NCBI GenBank assembly: GCA_035620975.1 | Contig: DASPFV010000148.1 | Coordinates: 1-11,891, forward strand | Reading direction: 5' to 3' | Origin: DASPFV01 sp035620975 | Lineage (GTDB): Bacteria > Acidobacteriota > Vicinamibacteria > Vicinamibacterales > 2-12-FULL-66-21 | DNA: 11,891 nucleotides | Shown here: positions 5,554 to 11,891 of the stretch, piece after piece | Layout of the letters: each line of letters begins with the position of its first letter | How positions within the stretch are numbered: the first letter of the stretch is position 1 | Program-made: the position numbers and the translations under genes | The notes under the pieces: generated by a model | What the model saw: only the letters and a program-made list of their open reading frames with translations | What the model was told of the DNA's origin: nothing | The model's database searches: none

Positions 5554-6455
5554 TTCCGCGGCGCGAGCGGACGCGCCCGGCGCTCGTACTCCGCTCGGCT
5601 CAGCGTGCGCGTGAGCCACGCGCGTGAGCCCGCGCGCGAGAGCGGACGGATCAGCCGGGCCGCGGCAGCGCGGCTGCGGAACAATCCGAAGACGGCTGAG
5701 CCGCTGCCCGACATGGCCGAGGCCACGGCCCCTCCCTCCCGCAGCAGGCTGCGCAGCGCCCCGATCTCGGGGTGGCGGCGCACGACCGGCGGCTCGAGGT
5801 CGTTGATCATCTGCGCGGCGCGCGTCGGCCAGGGCACCGGCAGCACCTGCAGCTCCCGCGGCTCCCGGAGGCCGGCCGCCCGATCCTCGTCGTACCACGC
5901 GTACGCCTCGGCGGTCGACACCCCGAAGGGCGGGCGCACGATCACCACCCAGTACCGTGGCAGGTCGACGAGGGGGTAGATCTCCTCCCCACGGCCGAGC
6001 CCGAGCGCCGTGCCTCCGGAAAGGAAGAACGGCACGTCCGCCCCGATCCGGCTGGCGAGCTCGCGGAGAAAGATCATAGGGGCGCCGCCCCAGAGCCTCG
6101 CCAGCGCGAGGAGCGCGGCAGCCGCGTCCGCGCTCCCGCCGCCCAGCCCCGCGGCGAGCGGGATCCGCTTCTCGATCGCGATCTGGACGTCCCGGACTCC
6201 GCCCTCGCGCCCCATCTCCGTCCACAGCGCCGACGCCGCCCGCGATACCAGGTTGGTCGCGTCGAGCGGGACGCCCGGCGTCCGGCACTTCAGGACGAAC
6301 GGGCCGCGCCGCGCCACGCACGTGATGACATCGTGCAGCTCGATCGCCTGGAAGACCGTGCGCAGCTCGTGATATCCGTCCGGTCGGGTGCCGAGCACGC
6401 GGAGATCGAGGTTCACCTTGGCATGCCCCCTGGCCCGGACGCGCGCCGGGCTCAC
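5550..6455 (-). CDS. ispE: 4-diphosphocytidyl-2-C-methyl-D-erythritol kinase
   Basis: 301 residues, a GHMP-family kinase of the non-mevalonate (MEP) isoprenoid pathway that phosphorylates the 2-hydroxyl of CDP-methylerythritol using ATP. Hallmarks are GHAKVNLDLRVLGTRPDGYH at the start (catalytic Lys K13), the ATP-binding motif IPLAAGLGGGSADAAA (98-113), IGADVPFFLSGGTALG (137-152, catalytic Asp D140) and the C-terminal GGAVASAMSGSGSAVFGLF. The start is GTG (6453-6455), overlapping the preceding stop as GTGA, with GAGGGG just upstream, so translation is coupled to the lipoprotein gene. Its stop codon lies inside the -35 box of the tRNA-prs promoter. Isoprenoids feed undecaprenyl phosphate, matching the envelope role of the upstream genes. 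Confidence 0.96.
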   Translation of the reverse strand: MSPARVRARGHAKVNLDLRVLGTRPDGYHELRTVFQAIELHDVITCVARRGPFVLKCRTPGVPLDATNLVSRAASALWTEMGREGGVRDVQIAIEKRIPLAAGLGGGSADAAAALLALARLWGGAPMIFLRELASRIGADVPFFLSGGTALGLGRGEEIYPLVDLPRYWVVIVRPPFGVSTAEAYAWYDEDRAAGLREPRELQVLPVPWPTRAAQMINDLEPPVVRRHPEIGALRSLLREGGAVASAMSGSGSAVFGLFRSRAAAARLIRPLSRAGSRAWLTRTLSRAEYERRARPLAPRN

Positions 6456-7255
6456 TGGAGCCCCTCGCCGAGCGGCCCGGCCCGACGAAGCTCCTCGAGC
6501 GTCATCGGCTGCGCGTCGGGCGGGATCTCGAGCTCGAAGGCCGCCGGCTCGATTGGGACGTTCAGGTCCACCTGCGACAGCCGCAGGACCAGATCGGTCC
6601 GTTCGTCCGACCCCCGCCGGATGCGGATCGTCGAGGGACGGCCCGCCGCGAAGTCAGAGTAACGGACCTCCAGCGCTCCGGCGACGGAGGCCACCAGGCG
6701 CCACCGATCGTCGCTCCGTCGGAGCCACTGGACGGCATTGCCCTCGTCGACCGCCAGCCAGTCACTGCCGTACGAGCGTCCGCTGCCCGGGGGCCCGCTT
6801 CCCAGCCCGCAGCCCGACAGCGCCGTCCGCAGCTGATCGGGCCCGAGCGAGACGCCAGCCAGCGCGTCGACGACGGCTTCGGGGGATGCGTGACGAAGGA
6901 CCCGGCGATCGCGCGGCAGCAGCAGCGTGGCCGCGGCATCACGGGCGACGAAGACGAAAATCGGCCGGCTGCCGAATGGCCCCGGCGCTTCCAGGCGCGC
7001 GCGCCCGGGCTCTGCGAGGCCCACCTCGATGCTGCCACGCAGCCTCGTGCCGCCGGCCCGGCCCGACAGCGACGCCACTCCGATCAGCGTCCGGACGCCG
7101 CGGCAGGCCTCGACGGCCTGCGCGAGACGCGTCCGTGCGTCGGCGGCAGGCGTGCCGGGTCCCGTCGGCAGGGGAGCCAGCCGCGGCGCGCATCCCGAGG
7201 CCGCGACGAGAAGCACGCAGGCGGCACCCGGCGCCTTCAGCCGCCGCGTCCTCAT
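6452..7255 (-). CDS. LolB-like outer-membrane lipoprotein (candidate)
   Basis: 267 residues. A short signal with a basic start (MRTRRLK) and a hydrophobic stretch ends in ASGC, a lipobox with the lipidated Cys at C22. Residue +2 is Ala, not Asp, which by the E. coli rule directs the protein to the outer membrane. The body (about 40-250) has the layout of the LolA/LolB/DUF4292 fold: RLRGSIEVGLAEPGRARLEA (71-90), then GPFGSRPIFVFVARDAAATL, a SPEAVVDALAGVSLGPDQL segment resembling the LolB substrate-pocket helix region, and late beta strands (TDLVLRLSQVDLNVPIE). It is chained by 4-base overlaps to the TPR gene before it (ATGA) and ispE after it (GTGA). In E. coli lolB also sits directly upstream of ispE-prs. 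I infer acceptance of lipoproteins at the outer membrane; sequence identity to LolB appears low, so the function is a candidate only. Confidence 0.72.
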   Translation of the reverse strand: MRTRRLKAPGAACVLLVAASGCAPRLAPLPTGPGTPAADARTRLAQAVEACRGVRTLIGVASLSGRAGGTRLRGSIEVGLAEPGRARLEAPGPFGSRPIFVFVARDAAATLLLPRDRRVLRHASPEAVVDALAGVSLGPDQLRTALSGCGLGSGPPGSGRSYGSDWLAVDEGNAVQWLRRSDDRWRLVASVAGALEVRYSDFAAGRPSTIRIRRGSDERTDLVLRLSQVDLNVPIEPAAFELEIPPDAQPMTLEELRRAGPLGEGLQ

Positions 7256-8682
7256 TTCATCCGCGTCATCCGCGAGCGAGCGTCACGCAGCTTCTTCTCG
7301 ATCTTTCCGCGTTCGATGTACTGGTGATCCCCGGACAGCGCGCGCTCCCAGGCGGCGATGGCGTCGGCGAACCGCTCCTGGCTGTACCGAAGGTCGCCGA
7401 GATGGTCCTGCACCACCGAGCTGTCCTGCAGCTTCGCCGCCGCCGTCGTGAGCGGCGGGTCGGCGAGATCCAGCCGGCCTTGCTGGAAGTAGGCCCAGCC
7501 GAGGCTGTCGAGATAGGAAGGGTTGTCGGGGTCGATCTTCAGCGCGCGCTGCAGCAGTTCGACGGCTTCCTCCAGGCGCTCACCCCGCTCGGCCAGCATG
7601 TACCCGAGCGAGTTCAGCGCGTTGGCGTCGCGCGGATCGCGCGCGATGAGCTGGCGGAGCACCCGCTCGGCCTCCCGGTGCTCTCCCTGCTCCTGCAGGA
7701 TGAGCGACATCACGTGGAGCCCGCGGACGTCGCTGGCGTCCGCCTCGAGGAGTCGCGCCGCGGTGGCGCGCGCTGCCGGCAGCTCGCCGAGCGCGCGCTG
7801 CGACTCGGCCAGCAGATAGAGCACCATCGGATCGGCCGCTTTCTGGCCCGACGACTCGAGCGTCTTCGTGAGCAGGTCGCGCGCTTCCGCGGGTCGCCTG
7901 CCGTTGATGAGCGCAGCGGCGCGGCGTGTCGTCAGGCCCGCGCTCCGCGGATTCAGCGCCTGCGCGCGGGCGTACGCGTCCGCCGCATCGACCCAGCGAC
8001 GCTCGCGCTCGTAGAGCTCCGCGAGCCGCGCCTGGCCTCGGTAGAACGACGGCGTCTCGGCCAGCAGGCGCTCGAGCGTGGAGATGGCGTCGGGAATCCA
8101 GCCGGCTCCCTCCTGGGCGAGGGCCAGCAGAAACGCACCTTCGGCGTAGCCGGGCTGCGCGGACACGAGCCGCTGCAGAATCGGAACGGCCTTCTCGAAG
8201 GTGCCCGTCTGCACGTAGAGCCGTCCGAGCGTGAGGTCGACGCCGCTGTCGCCGCCACCCCCCTCCCGCGCGCGCTCGAGTGCGGCGATCGCACGGGCCG
8301 CATACTGGGTGGGATTGTCGCCGGGCCGGATCGCCTGACGCTCGTTCGCGTACGCCGCATAGATCGAGCCGAGAACGCGGTTGGCCTCGCTGTTGGACGC
8401 GTCGCGCTCGAGGGCGGATTCGGCCATCTCGAGCGACTCGAGCGCCCGGTCCTGGCGCGCGTAGAGCCCCGCCAGCTCGGCCCGCAGCTCGGCAGAGCCC
8501 GACTCCAGCTCGATTGCCTTCTTGTGGGCCGCGATGGCTTCGTCGATTCTGCCCTGGCCCTCGAGATGCCGCCCGATCAGAAAGTAGTACGCTGCCTCGG
8601 CAGCCGACGACTGGCCAGGCGCCGCTCCGCCGGAGGTCGAGAGGAGAACGGCCGCCAGCAGACCAGGCAGAATGACCTGCAT
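7252..8682 (-). CDS. secreted tetratricopeptide repeat protein
   Basis: 476 residues. The start MQVILPGLLAAVLLSTSGGA looks like a signal peptide ending near residue 20-24, though it lacks the usual Lys/Arg at the beginning. The rest is an array of about ten TPR-type helical pairs; clear ones are at 33-60 (GRIDEAIAAHKKAIELE), 151-178, 181-210, 320-350 and 353-386 (LNSLGYMLAERGERLEEAVE ...), then 387-420 and 423-452. These scaffolds bind partner proteins; no enzymatic motif is visible. The ATG at 8680-8682 must be near the true start, because an in-frame TAG lies two codons upstream. No Shine-Dalgarno is present and a -10-like TATAGT ends 5 bases before the ATG, so the message may be leaderless. 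It overlaps the LolB-like gene by ATGA. A TPR protein before lolB also occurs in Betaproteobacteria as I recall; the specific role is unknown. Confidence 0.88.
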   Translation of the reverse strand: MQVILPGLLAAVLLSTSGGAAPGQSSAAEAAYYFLIGRHLEGQGRIDEAIAAHKKAIELESGSAELRAELAGLYARQDRALESLEMAESALERDASNSEANRVLGSIYAAYANERQAIRPGDNPTQYAARAIAALERAREGGGGDSGVDLTLGRLYVQTGTFEKAVPILQRLVSAQPGYAEGAFLLALAQEGAGWIPDAISTLERLLAETPSFYRGQARLAELYERERRWVDAADAYARAQALNPRSAGLTTRRAAALINGRRPAEARDLLTKTLESSGQKAADPMVLYLLAESQRALGELPAARATAARLLEADASDVRGLHVMSLILQEQGEHREAERVLRQLIARDPRDANALNSLGYMLAERGERLEEAVELLQRALKIDPDNPSYLDSLGWAYFQQGRLDLADPPLTTAAAKLQDSSVVQDHLGDLRYSQERFADAIAAWERALSGDHQYIERGKIEKKLRDARSRMTRMK

Positions 8683-8687
8683 CGCTG

Positions 8688-8693
8688 ACTATA
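8688..8693 (-). promoter_or_regulatory. -10 element close to the TPR gene start (leaderless candidate)
   Basis: Minus-strand TATAGT ends 5 bases before the ATG of the TPR gene, placing a predicted transcription start at or next to the A of the ATG. No good -35 box lies 15-19 bases upstream. No ribosome binding site exists between this box and the ATG. A second, weaker candidate further upstream (TATACC on the minus strand near 8731-8736) would give a conventional leader. Confidence 0.4.
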
Positions 8694-8728
8694 ATGACCC
8701 CTGGCGGCCGGGGGACGCAAACGGCTTC

Positions 8729-8737
8729 TGGTATAGT
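8729..8737 (+). promoter_or_regulatory. extended -10 promoter for the trm112-GT9-ligase-hldE operon
   Basis: TGGTATAGT is an extended -10 element (TGn followed by TATAGT at 8732-8737), with no recognisable -35 box, as is usual for this class. The predicted start is near 8744, giving a leader of about 110 bases before the ATG at 8854. It lies about 40 bases from the divergent TPR promoter, so the two operons probably share a control region. Confidence 0.5.
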
Positions 8738-8760
8738 GCCGACGTCGCAACCGTCGGCGC
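8736..8760. promoter_or_regulatory. inverted repeat at the divergent promoter region
   Basis: GCCGACG (8738-8744) and CGTCGGC (8752-8758) are perfect inverted copies around a 7-base spacer, extended by one wobble and one G-C pair to 8736-8760. The dyad abuts the plus-strand -10 box and covers its predicted start site, a typical operator position; alternatively it is the first hairpin of the leader RNA. I see no regulator gene in the window that could bind it. Confidence 0.45.
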
Positions 8761-8853
8761 TGAAACGAGTACCACTGGTTCCCGGCTGGCCCGTGTTCAC
8801 ATAGCGACCACGGCAGCCCCCGAGGTCGCGACGGTCCCGCGGAGTCGACGCCA

Positions 8854-9024
8854 ATGCCCGTAGACCCCGAGCTGCTCGAGATCCTGGCCTGCCCCCACTG
8901 CAAGACGAAGGTCGAGCTCGTCAAGGACGGCAGCGCGCTCAAGTGCCATCAGTGCAAGCGCGTGTATCCGATCAAAGACGACATCCCGGTCATGCTGCTG
9001 GAGGAGGCGACGATAGAACCGTGA
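8854..9024 (+). CDS. Trm112-family small zinc-ribbon protein (YcaR-like)
   Basis: 56 residues: MPVDPELLEILACPHCKTKV at the start, then a second cysteine pair in KCHQCKRVYPIKDDIPVMLL. C13, C16, C31 and C34 form a four-cysteine zinc ribbon, and VYPIKDDIPVML is the characteristic Trm112/UPF0434 ending. Eukaryotic Trm112 activates several methyltransferases; the bacterial role is not firmly settled. GGAG at 8841-8844 lies 9 bases before the ATG. The next gene begins one base after this stop codon, so translation is probably coupled. In E. coli the homologue ycaR lies between lpxK and kdsB, also among LPS genes, which fits this context. Confidence 0.92.
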   Translation: MPVDPELLEILACPHCKTKVELVKDGSALKCHQCKRVYPIKDDIPVMLLEEATIEP

Positions 9025-9025
9025 C

Positions 9026-10102
9026 GTGAACATCCTGGTGATTCGCCTGCGGCTCATCGGCGACGTCGTGTTCACCACACCGGCGCTGCGGGCGCTCCGG
9101 CGGGCATTTCCCGGTGCCCGACTCACGTACCTGGTCGAGCGTGAGGCCGCACCCGTCGTCCGTGGCAACCCCCATCTCGACGAGGTGATCGTGGTGCCGA
9201 GGACCCGGGGGATTCGACGACTGATCGACGACGTCCGGCTCGCGCAGCGGCTTCGTACCGCGAAATTTGACGTGGTGATTGACATGCACGGCGGTCCCCG
9301 GAGCGCATGGCTGGCCTGGGCGACCGGTGCGCCGGAGCGTATCGGTTACGGGATGCCCGGACGCCACTGGATGTACACGCGCGGGGTGTCGCGTCCGCGG
9401 GAGCTCCGCCCGAGACATTCCGTGGCGAACCAGTGGGACCTGCTTGCCGCTGTTCCGGGCTGGCCGGGCGATGAGCCTGATCCCCGTCGGGATCCGGTCG
9501 AGATGCCGCTCGAGGCCGCGGCTGTCGCCACGATCGATGCGCGGCTGCGGGTGGCGGGGGTCGACAGCGCGGATGAAATCGTCGTCGTGCACGTGAGCGC
9601 GGGGAACCCGTTCCGGCGCTGGCCGGAAGCCTCCTTCGTCCGGCTGATAGCCGAGCTCGCCTCGGCCAGACCGGGCTGCCGCCTGATCCTGACGTCGGGA
9701 CCGTCCGACCACGCCGCTGCCGACCGGATCGCGCGAGCCGCGCGCGCGGAGCTTGGCGCGGCAGCAGCAGCCCGCGTGCTCGAGTTCGGCGATTTCGATC
9801 TGGCGGAGCTTCGGGCGCTGGTCGGGCGCAGCACGCTCTTCGTCGGCGGCGACTCGGGGCCGCTGCACATCGCCGCCACGACGACCACGCCCATCGTCGC
9901 GTTGTTCGGCCCGACGCTGCCGGAGCGCTCGCTCCCCTGGCGCAGCCCGGCCATCCCGACCGAGACCGTCGCGGTAGAGCGGCTGGCCTGCCGGCCCTGC
10001 GAGCAGCGCGTCTGCGTCCACGGGGATTACCGGTGTCTCACGACGCTCGCGCCCGCTCAGGTCATCGCCGCGGCGGAGCGGGCGGCAGGTGCCATGCGAT
10101 GA
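9026..10102 (+). CDS. glycosyltransferase family 9, ADP-heptose:LPS heptosyltransferase-like
   Basis: 358 residues, typical for GT9 (WaaC/WaaF/WaaQ). These GT-B fold enzymes transfer heptose from ADP-heptose to the inner core of LPS at the cytoplasmic face of the inner membrane. The N-terminal domain starts MNILVIRLRLIGDVVFTTPA, with D13 at the position of the catalytic Asp of WaaC. The C-terminal domain has VVHVSAGNPFRRWP (187-200), the donor-site motif GGDSGPLHIAA (274-284), ALFGPT (292-297) and the four-cysteine stretch C322, C325, C330, C337 common in this family. It starts with GTG at 9026, one base after the trm112 stop; GGAGGAGG lies about 18 bases upstream, rather far. Its stop overlaps the next start (ATGA). 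Which core position it modifies cannot be told. Confidence 0.9.
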   Translation: MNILVIRLRLIGDVVFTTPALRALRRAFPGARLTYLVEREAAPVVRGNPHLDEVIVVPRTRGIRRLIDDVRLAQRLRTAKFDVVIDMHGGPRSAWLAWATGAPERIGYGMPGRHWMYTRGVSRPRELRPRHSVANQWDLLAAVPGWPGDEPDPRRDPVEMPLEAAAVATIDARLRVAGVDSADEIVVVHVSAGNPFRRWPEASFVRLIAELASARPGCRLILTSGPSDHAAADRIARAARAELGAAAAARVLEFGDFDLAELRALVGRSTLFVGGDSGPLHIAATTTTPIVALFGPTLPERSLPWRSPAIPTETVAVERLACRPCEQRVCVHGDYRCLTTLAPAQVIAAAERAAGAMR

Positions 10103-11316
10103 GTCCGTCCAACCGGCTCCCGGGGCTCGAGAAGGCCGGCTGCGTGACGCTGCTGGCGTTCATGGCCGCCCTCCAGTTTTCGATCGCCGCGGCGGGGATG
10201 CTGCTGGCGCTCACGACACTGCTCTGGCTGGCGCTGGTCATCCGCAACCGTGAGCGGATCGAGTGGCCGGCGATGTTCTGGCCGCTGCTCGCCTACGCCG
10301 GCGCGACGCTCGTGGCCTCGCTGTTCTCGCTCGATCCGGCCGTCAGCTTCAGGGACAGCAAGCAGCTCGTGCTGTTCGCCATCGTCCCGATTGCCTACCG
10401 GCTTCTCCGCGGCGACCGCACGCTCACGGCGGTCGACGTCATCATCACGGCCGGCGCGATCCATGCGGTGTACGGCATCGTGCAGTACGGCATCCTCGGC
10501 CATGACAATCTCGTCCGCCGGGTGCAGGGGCTCGCCTCGCATTACATGACGTACTCGGGCGTGATCATGCTCGTGGCGTGCGCGGCGGCGGCGCGGATCC
10601 TGTTCCGCCGGCAGGACCGGGCCTGGGCGGTCATGGTCATGCCGGCGCTCGTCGTCGCTCTTGCGCTGACCCTGAGCCGCAACGCCTGGGTCGGCGCCTG
10701 CGCGGGCATCGGCACCCTCTGCCTGCTGCGCGACTTCCGGCTGGTCGCGCTGCTGCCCGTGGCGGTCGGCGTGTTCGTGGCGATCGCCCCGGCGCAGGTG
10801 ACCGAGCGCCTCTCCTCGATGTTCAGCCTGCAGCAGCTGGCGCGGACGACGGAGACGGCCGGCGCCACCGTGGAGTCGAACCGCGACCGCATCGCGATGT
10901 TCCGCTCCGGTTTCCGGATGATCAAAGACGATCCGCTCACCGGCGTCGGCCCGGACATGGTCATCCAGGTCTATCCCGCGTACCGCGACCCGAGCGCCGT
11001 CCGGCAGCTGAATCCGCATCTCCACAACGTCCCGCTGCAGATCGCCGCCGAGCGGGGCCTGCCCGCGCTCGGCATCTGGTGCTGGTTCATCGTCGTGCTG
11101 TTCCGGGACTTCCTCAGCCTGAAGCGCCGGACGGCCGTCCCCTCGCTCGCCACGGCCGGGCTCGCTGTGGTGGTCGCCATGCTGGCGGCCGGGTTGTTCG
11201 AATACAATTTCGGCGATTCCGAGTTCCTGATGCTGTTCCTGGTCCTCGTGACGCTGCCGTACGCGGCAGAGCGTTCCGCCGTGCCCGCGGTGGTGCGCCC
11301 GCCGCGCGCAGCCTAG
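10099..11316 (+). CDS. O-antigen ligase / Wzy-type polymerase-like membrane protein
   Basis: 405 residues with about ten to twelve hydrophobic segments spread through the protein (for example 15-47, 57-76, 88-102, 150-168, 177-192, 198-210, 215-230, 322-338, 351-366, 376-390). The Wzy_C/WaaL domain is recognisable from LTLSRNAWVGA (R194) through the large periplasmic loop, which contains NRDRIAMFRSGFRMIKDDPL, TGVGPDM and PHLHNVPLQIAAERGLPALG (H309 is the candidate essential His). Such proteins ligate O-antigen to lipid A-core or polymerise O-units using undecaprenyl-linked donors. I start it at the ATG at 10099, which overlaps the previous stop as ATGA and has AGGT upstream; the frame is open 22 codons earlier, but that would add a non-hydrophobic basic stretch. 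Context between a heptosyltransferase and hldE favours LPS ligase. Confidence 0.85.
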   Translation: MSPSNRLPGLEKAGCVTLLAFMAALQFSIAAAGMLLALTTLLWLALVIRNRERIEWPAMFWPLLAYAGATLVASLFSLDPAVSFRDSKQLVLFAIVPIAYRLLRGDRTLTAVDVIITAGAIHAVYGIVQYGILGHDNLVRRVQGLASHYMTYSGVIMLVACAAAARILFRRQDRAWAVMVMPALVVALALTLSRNAWVGACAGIGTLCLLRDFRLVALLPVAVGVFVAIAPAQVTERLSSMFSLQQLARTTETAGATVESNRDRIAMFRSGFRMIKDDPLTGVGPDMVIQVYPAYRDPSAVRQLNPHLHNVPLQIAAERGLPALGIWCWFIVVLFRDFLSLKRRTAVPSLATAGLAVVVAMLAAGLFEYNFGDSEFLMLFLVLVTLPYAAERSAVPAVVRPPRAA

Positions 11317-11331
11317 GATGCACGCCAACTC

Positions 11332-11891
11332 ATGACGACTCACAGGCGGCCTGACGATCTGGTCGAGGGGCTCTCGGGCAAGACCGTGCTCATCATCGGC
11401 GACGTGATGCTCGACCATTTCGTCATCGGGCGGGTGGAGCGCATCTCGCCGGAGGCGCCGGTACCGGTCGTCCAGTTCGAGCAGGAGGAGTATCGGCTGG
11501 GCGGCGCCGCCAACGTCGCGAGCAACGTCGTGTCGCTCGGCGGCCGCGTCGAAGTGATTGGCGTCGTCGGACACGATGCCGATGCCGGACGCCTCTGCCA
11601 GCAGCTCATGATTGCGTCGATCGGCATCTCCGGCGTGGTCAGCGACCCGGCCCGCTGCACGACCCGCAAGCTCCGGGTCGTGACGACGCGGAACCAGCAG
11701 GTGGCCCGCATCGACTACGAGCGTGATCACGAAATCGGCGGCGAGGTCGAAGAGACGGTCCTCAGGAAGCTCGACGAGCTCTCGGGCGCGGCCGACGCCA
11801 TCCTCGTCTCGGACTACCTGAAGGGTACCGTGTCGCGCGCCGTGGCAGCGGCGGCCGTGCGCGCCTCGCAGCGACGGAACGTCCCGCTGCT
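11332..11891 (+). CDS. hldE: D-glycero-beta-D-manno-heptose-7-phosphate kinase, N-terminal part (runs off right edge)
   Basis: 186 codons are present and the gene continues beyond the window. This is a PfkB/ribokinase-fold domain of the HldE (RfaE) type, which phosphorylates D-glycero-D-manno-heptose 7-phosphate at O-1 on the way to ADP-heptose. Visible features are KTVLIIGDVMLDHFVIGRVE (17-36), RISPEAPVPVV (37-47), the PfkB signature LGGAANVASNVVSLGG (56-71), VVTTRNQQVARIDYE (116-130) and ILVSDYLKG (157-165). The ATG at 11332 lies 15 bases after the ligase stop and overlaps the stop of a five-codon mini-ORF (11318-11335). Whether the C-terminal adenylyltransferase domain is fused (hldE) or separate (hldA/rfaE1) is not visible. 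It supplies the donor used by the GT9 enzyme in the same operon. Confidence 0.92.
   Translation, partial: MTTHRRPDDLVEGLSGKTVLIIGDVMLDHFVIGRVERISPEAPVPVVQFEQEEYRLGGAANVASNVVSLGGRVEVIGVVGHDADAGRLCQQLMIASIGISGVVSDPARCTTRKLRVVTTRNQQVARIDYERDHEIGGEVEETVLRKLDELSGAADAILVSDYLKGTVSRAVAAAAVRASQRRNVPL

Noticed and set aside
6388..8688. A 766-codon plus-strand open frame opposite ispE, the lipoprotein and the TPR gene
   Set aside because: It crosses three real, overlapping genes on the other strand, is extremely Arg/Ala/Pro-rich and shows no domain.
8690..8695. Perfect TATAAT on the plus strand
   Set aside because: No -35 box at a workable distance and no extended -10; it lies on the complement of the minus-strand TATAGT. 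The extended -10 at 8729-8737 is the better plus-strand candidate.
10033..10098. Earlier start for the ligase gene (22 more codons)
   Set aside because: It lies inside the glycosyltransferase gene and adds a basic stretch unlike the family; the ATG at 10099 gives the usual ATGA overlap.
11318..11335. Five-codon mini-ORF (MHANS) ending over the hldE start
   Set aside because: It could couple translation into hldE, but such a short frame is easily due to chance; noted only in the hldE entry.
10057..11730. A 557-codon minus-strand open frame opposite the ligase and hldE genes
   Set aside because: Asp/His/Arg-rich composition typical of an antisense shadow; the plus strand carries well-conserved families here.
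8683..11891. A novel defence or biosynthetic system on the plus strand
   Set aside because: All four genes belong to known families (Trm112, GT9, Wzy/WaaL-like ligase, heptose kinase) and form an ordinary LPS cluster.

Overview
The window is GC-rich, densely packed bacterial chromosome, almost entirely housekeeping and cell-envelope genes. Two operons diverge from a 171-base control region at about 8683-8853. The heptose-type LPS genes and the LolB-like lipoprotein indicate a Gram-negative (diderm) organism. Gene order and protein style (IspE, L25 with a long acidic tail, DnaB followed by Alr) suggest Acidobacteriota, perhaps a Vicinamibacteria-like lineage; this is inference, and a proteobacterium is not excluded.

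Leftward (minus-strand) block, read in transcription order from 8682 to 1: a secreted TPR protein, a LolB-like lipoprotein and ispE, chained by 4-base start/stop overlaps; a promoter whose -35 box overlaps the ispE stop codon; tRNA-Gln(TTG); prs; rplY; pth; a structured leader; rpsF, rpsR and rplI; a strong GC hairpin; dnaB; and the first 49 codons of alr, which runs off the left edge. The block joins outer-membrane assembly, isoprenoid and PRPP supply, translation (tRNA, ribosomal proteins, peptidyl-tRNA recycling) and replication. Its upstream half matches the order TPR - lolB - ispE - tRNA-Gln - prs - rplY - pth that I recall from Betaproteobacteria.

Rightward (plus-strand) block, 8854 to the right edge: a 56-residue Trm112-type zinc-ribbon protein, a GT9 heptosyltransferase-like enzyme, a Wzy/WaaL-type O-antigen ligase-like membrane protein, and the start of the heptose-7-phosphate kinase gene (hldE/rfaE1), cut by the window end. 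This looks like the beginning of an LPS core and O-antigen operon.

I see no mobile element, CRISPR array, phage gene or clearly new multi-gene system. The unusual material lies in the small non-coding gaps: a leader able to hide the rpsF ribosome binding site, period-7 repeats at two gene junctions (one extending the DnaB C-terminus and forming a G-quadruplex motif), an inverted repeat just before alr, and a possibly leaderless start for the TPR gene. No stretch longer than about 180 bases lacks a gene.
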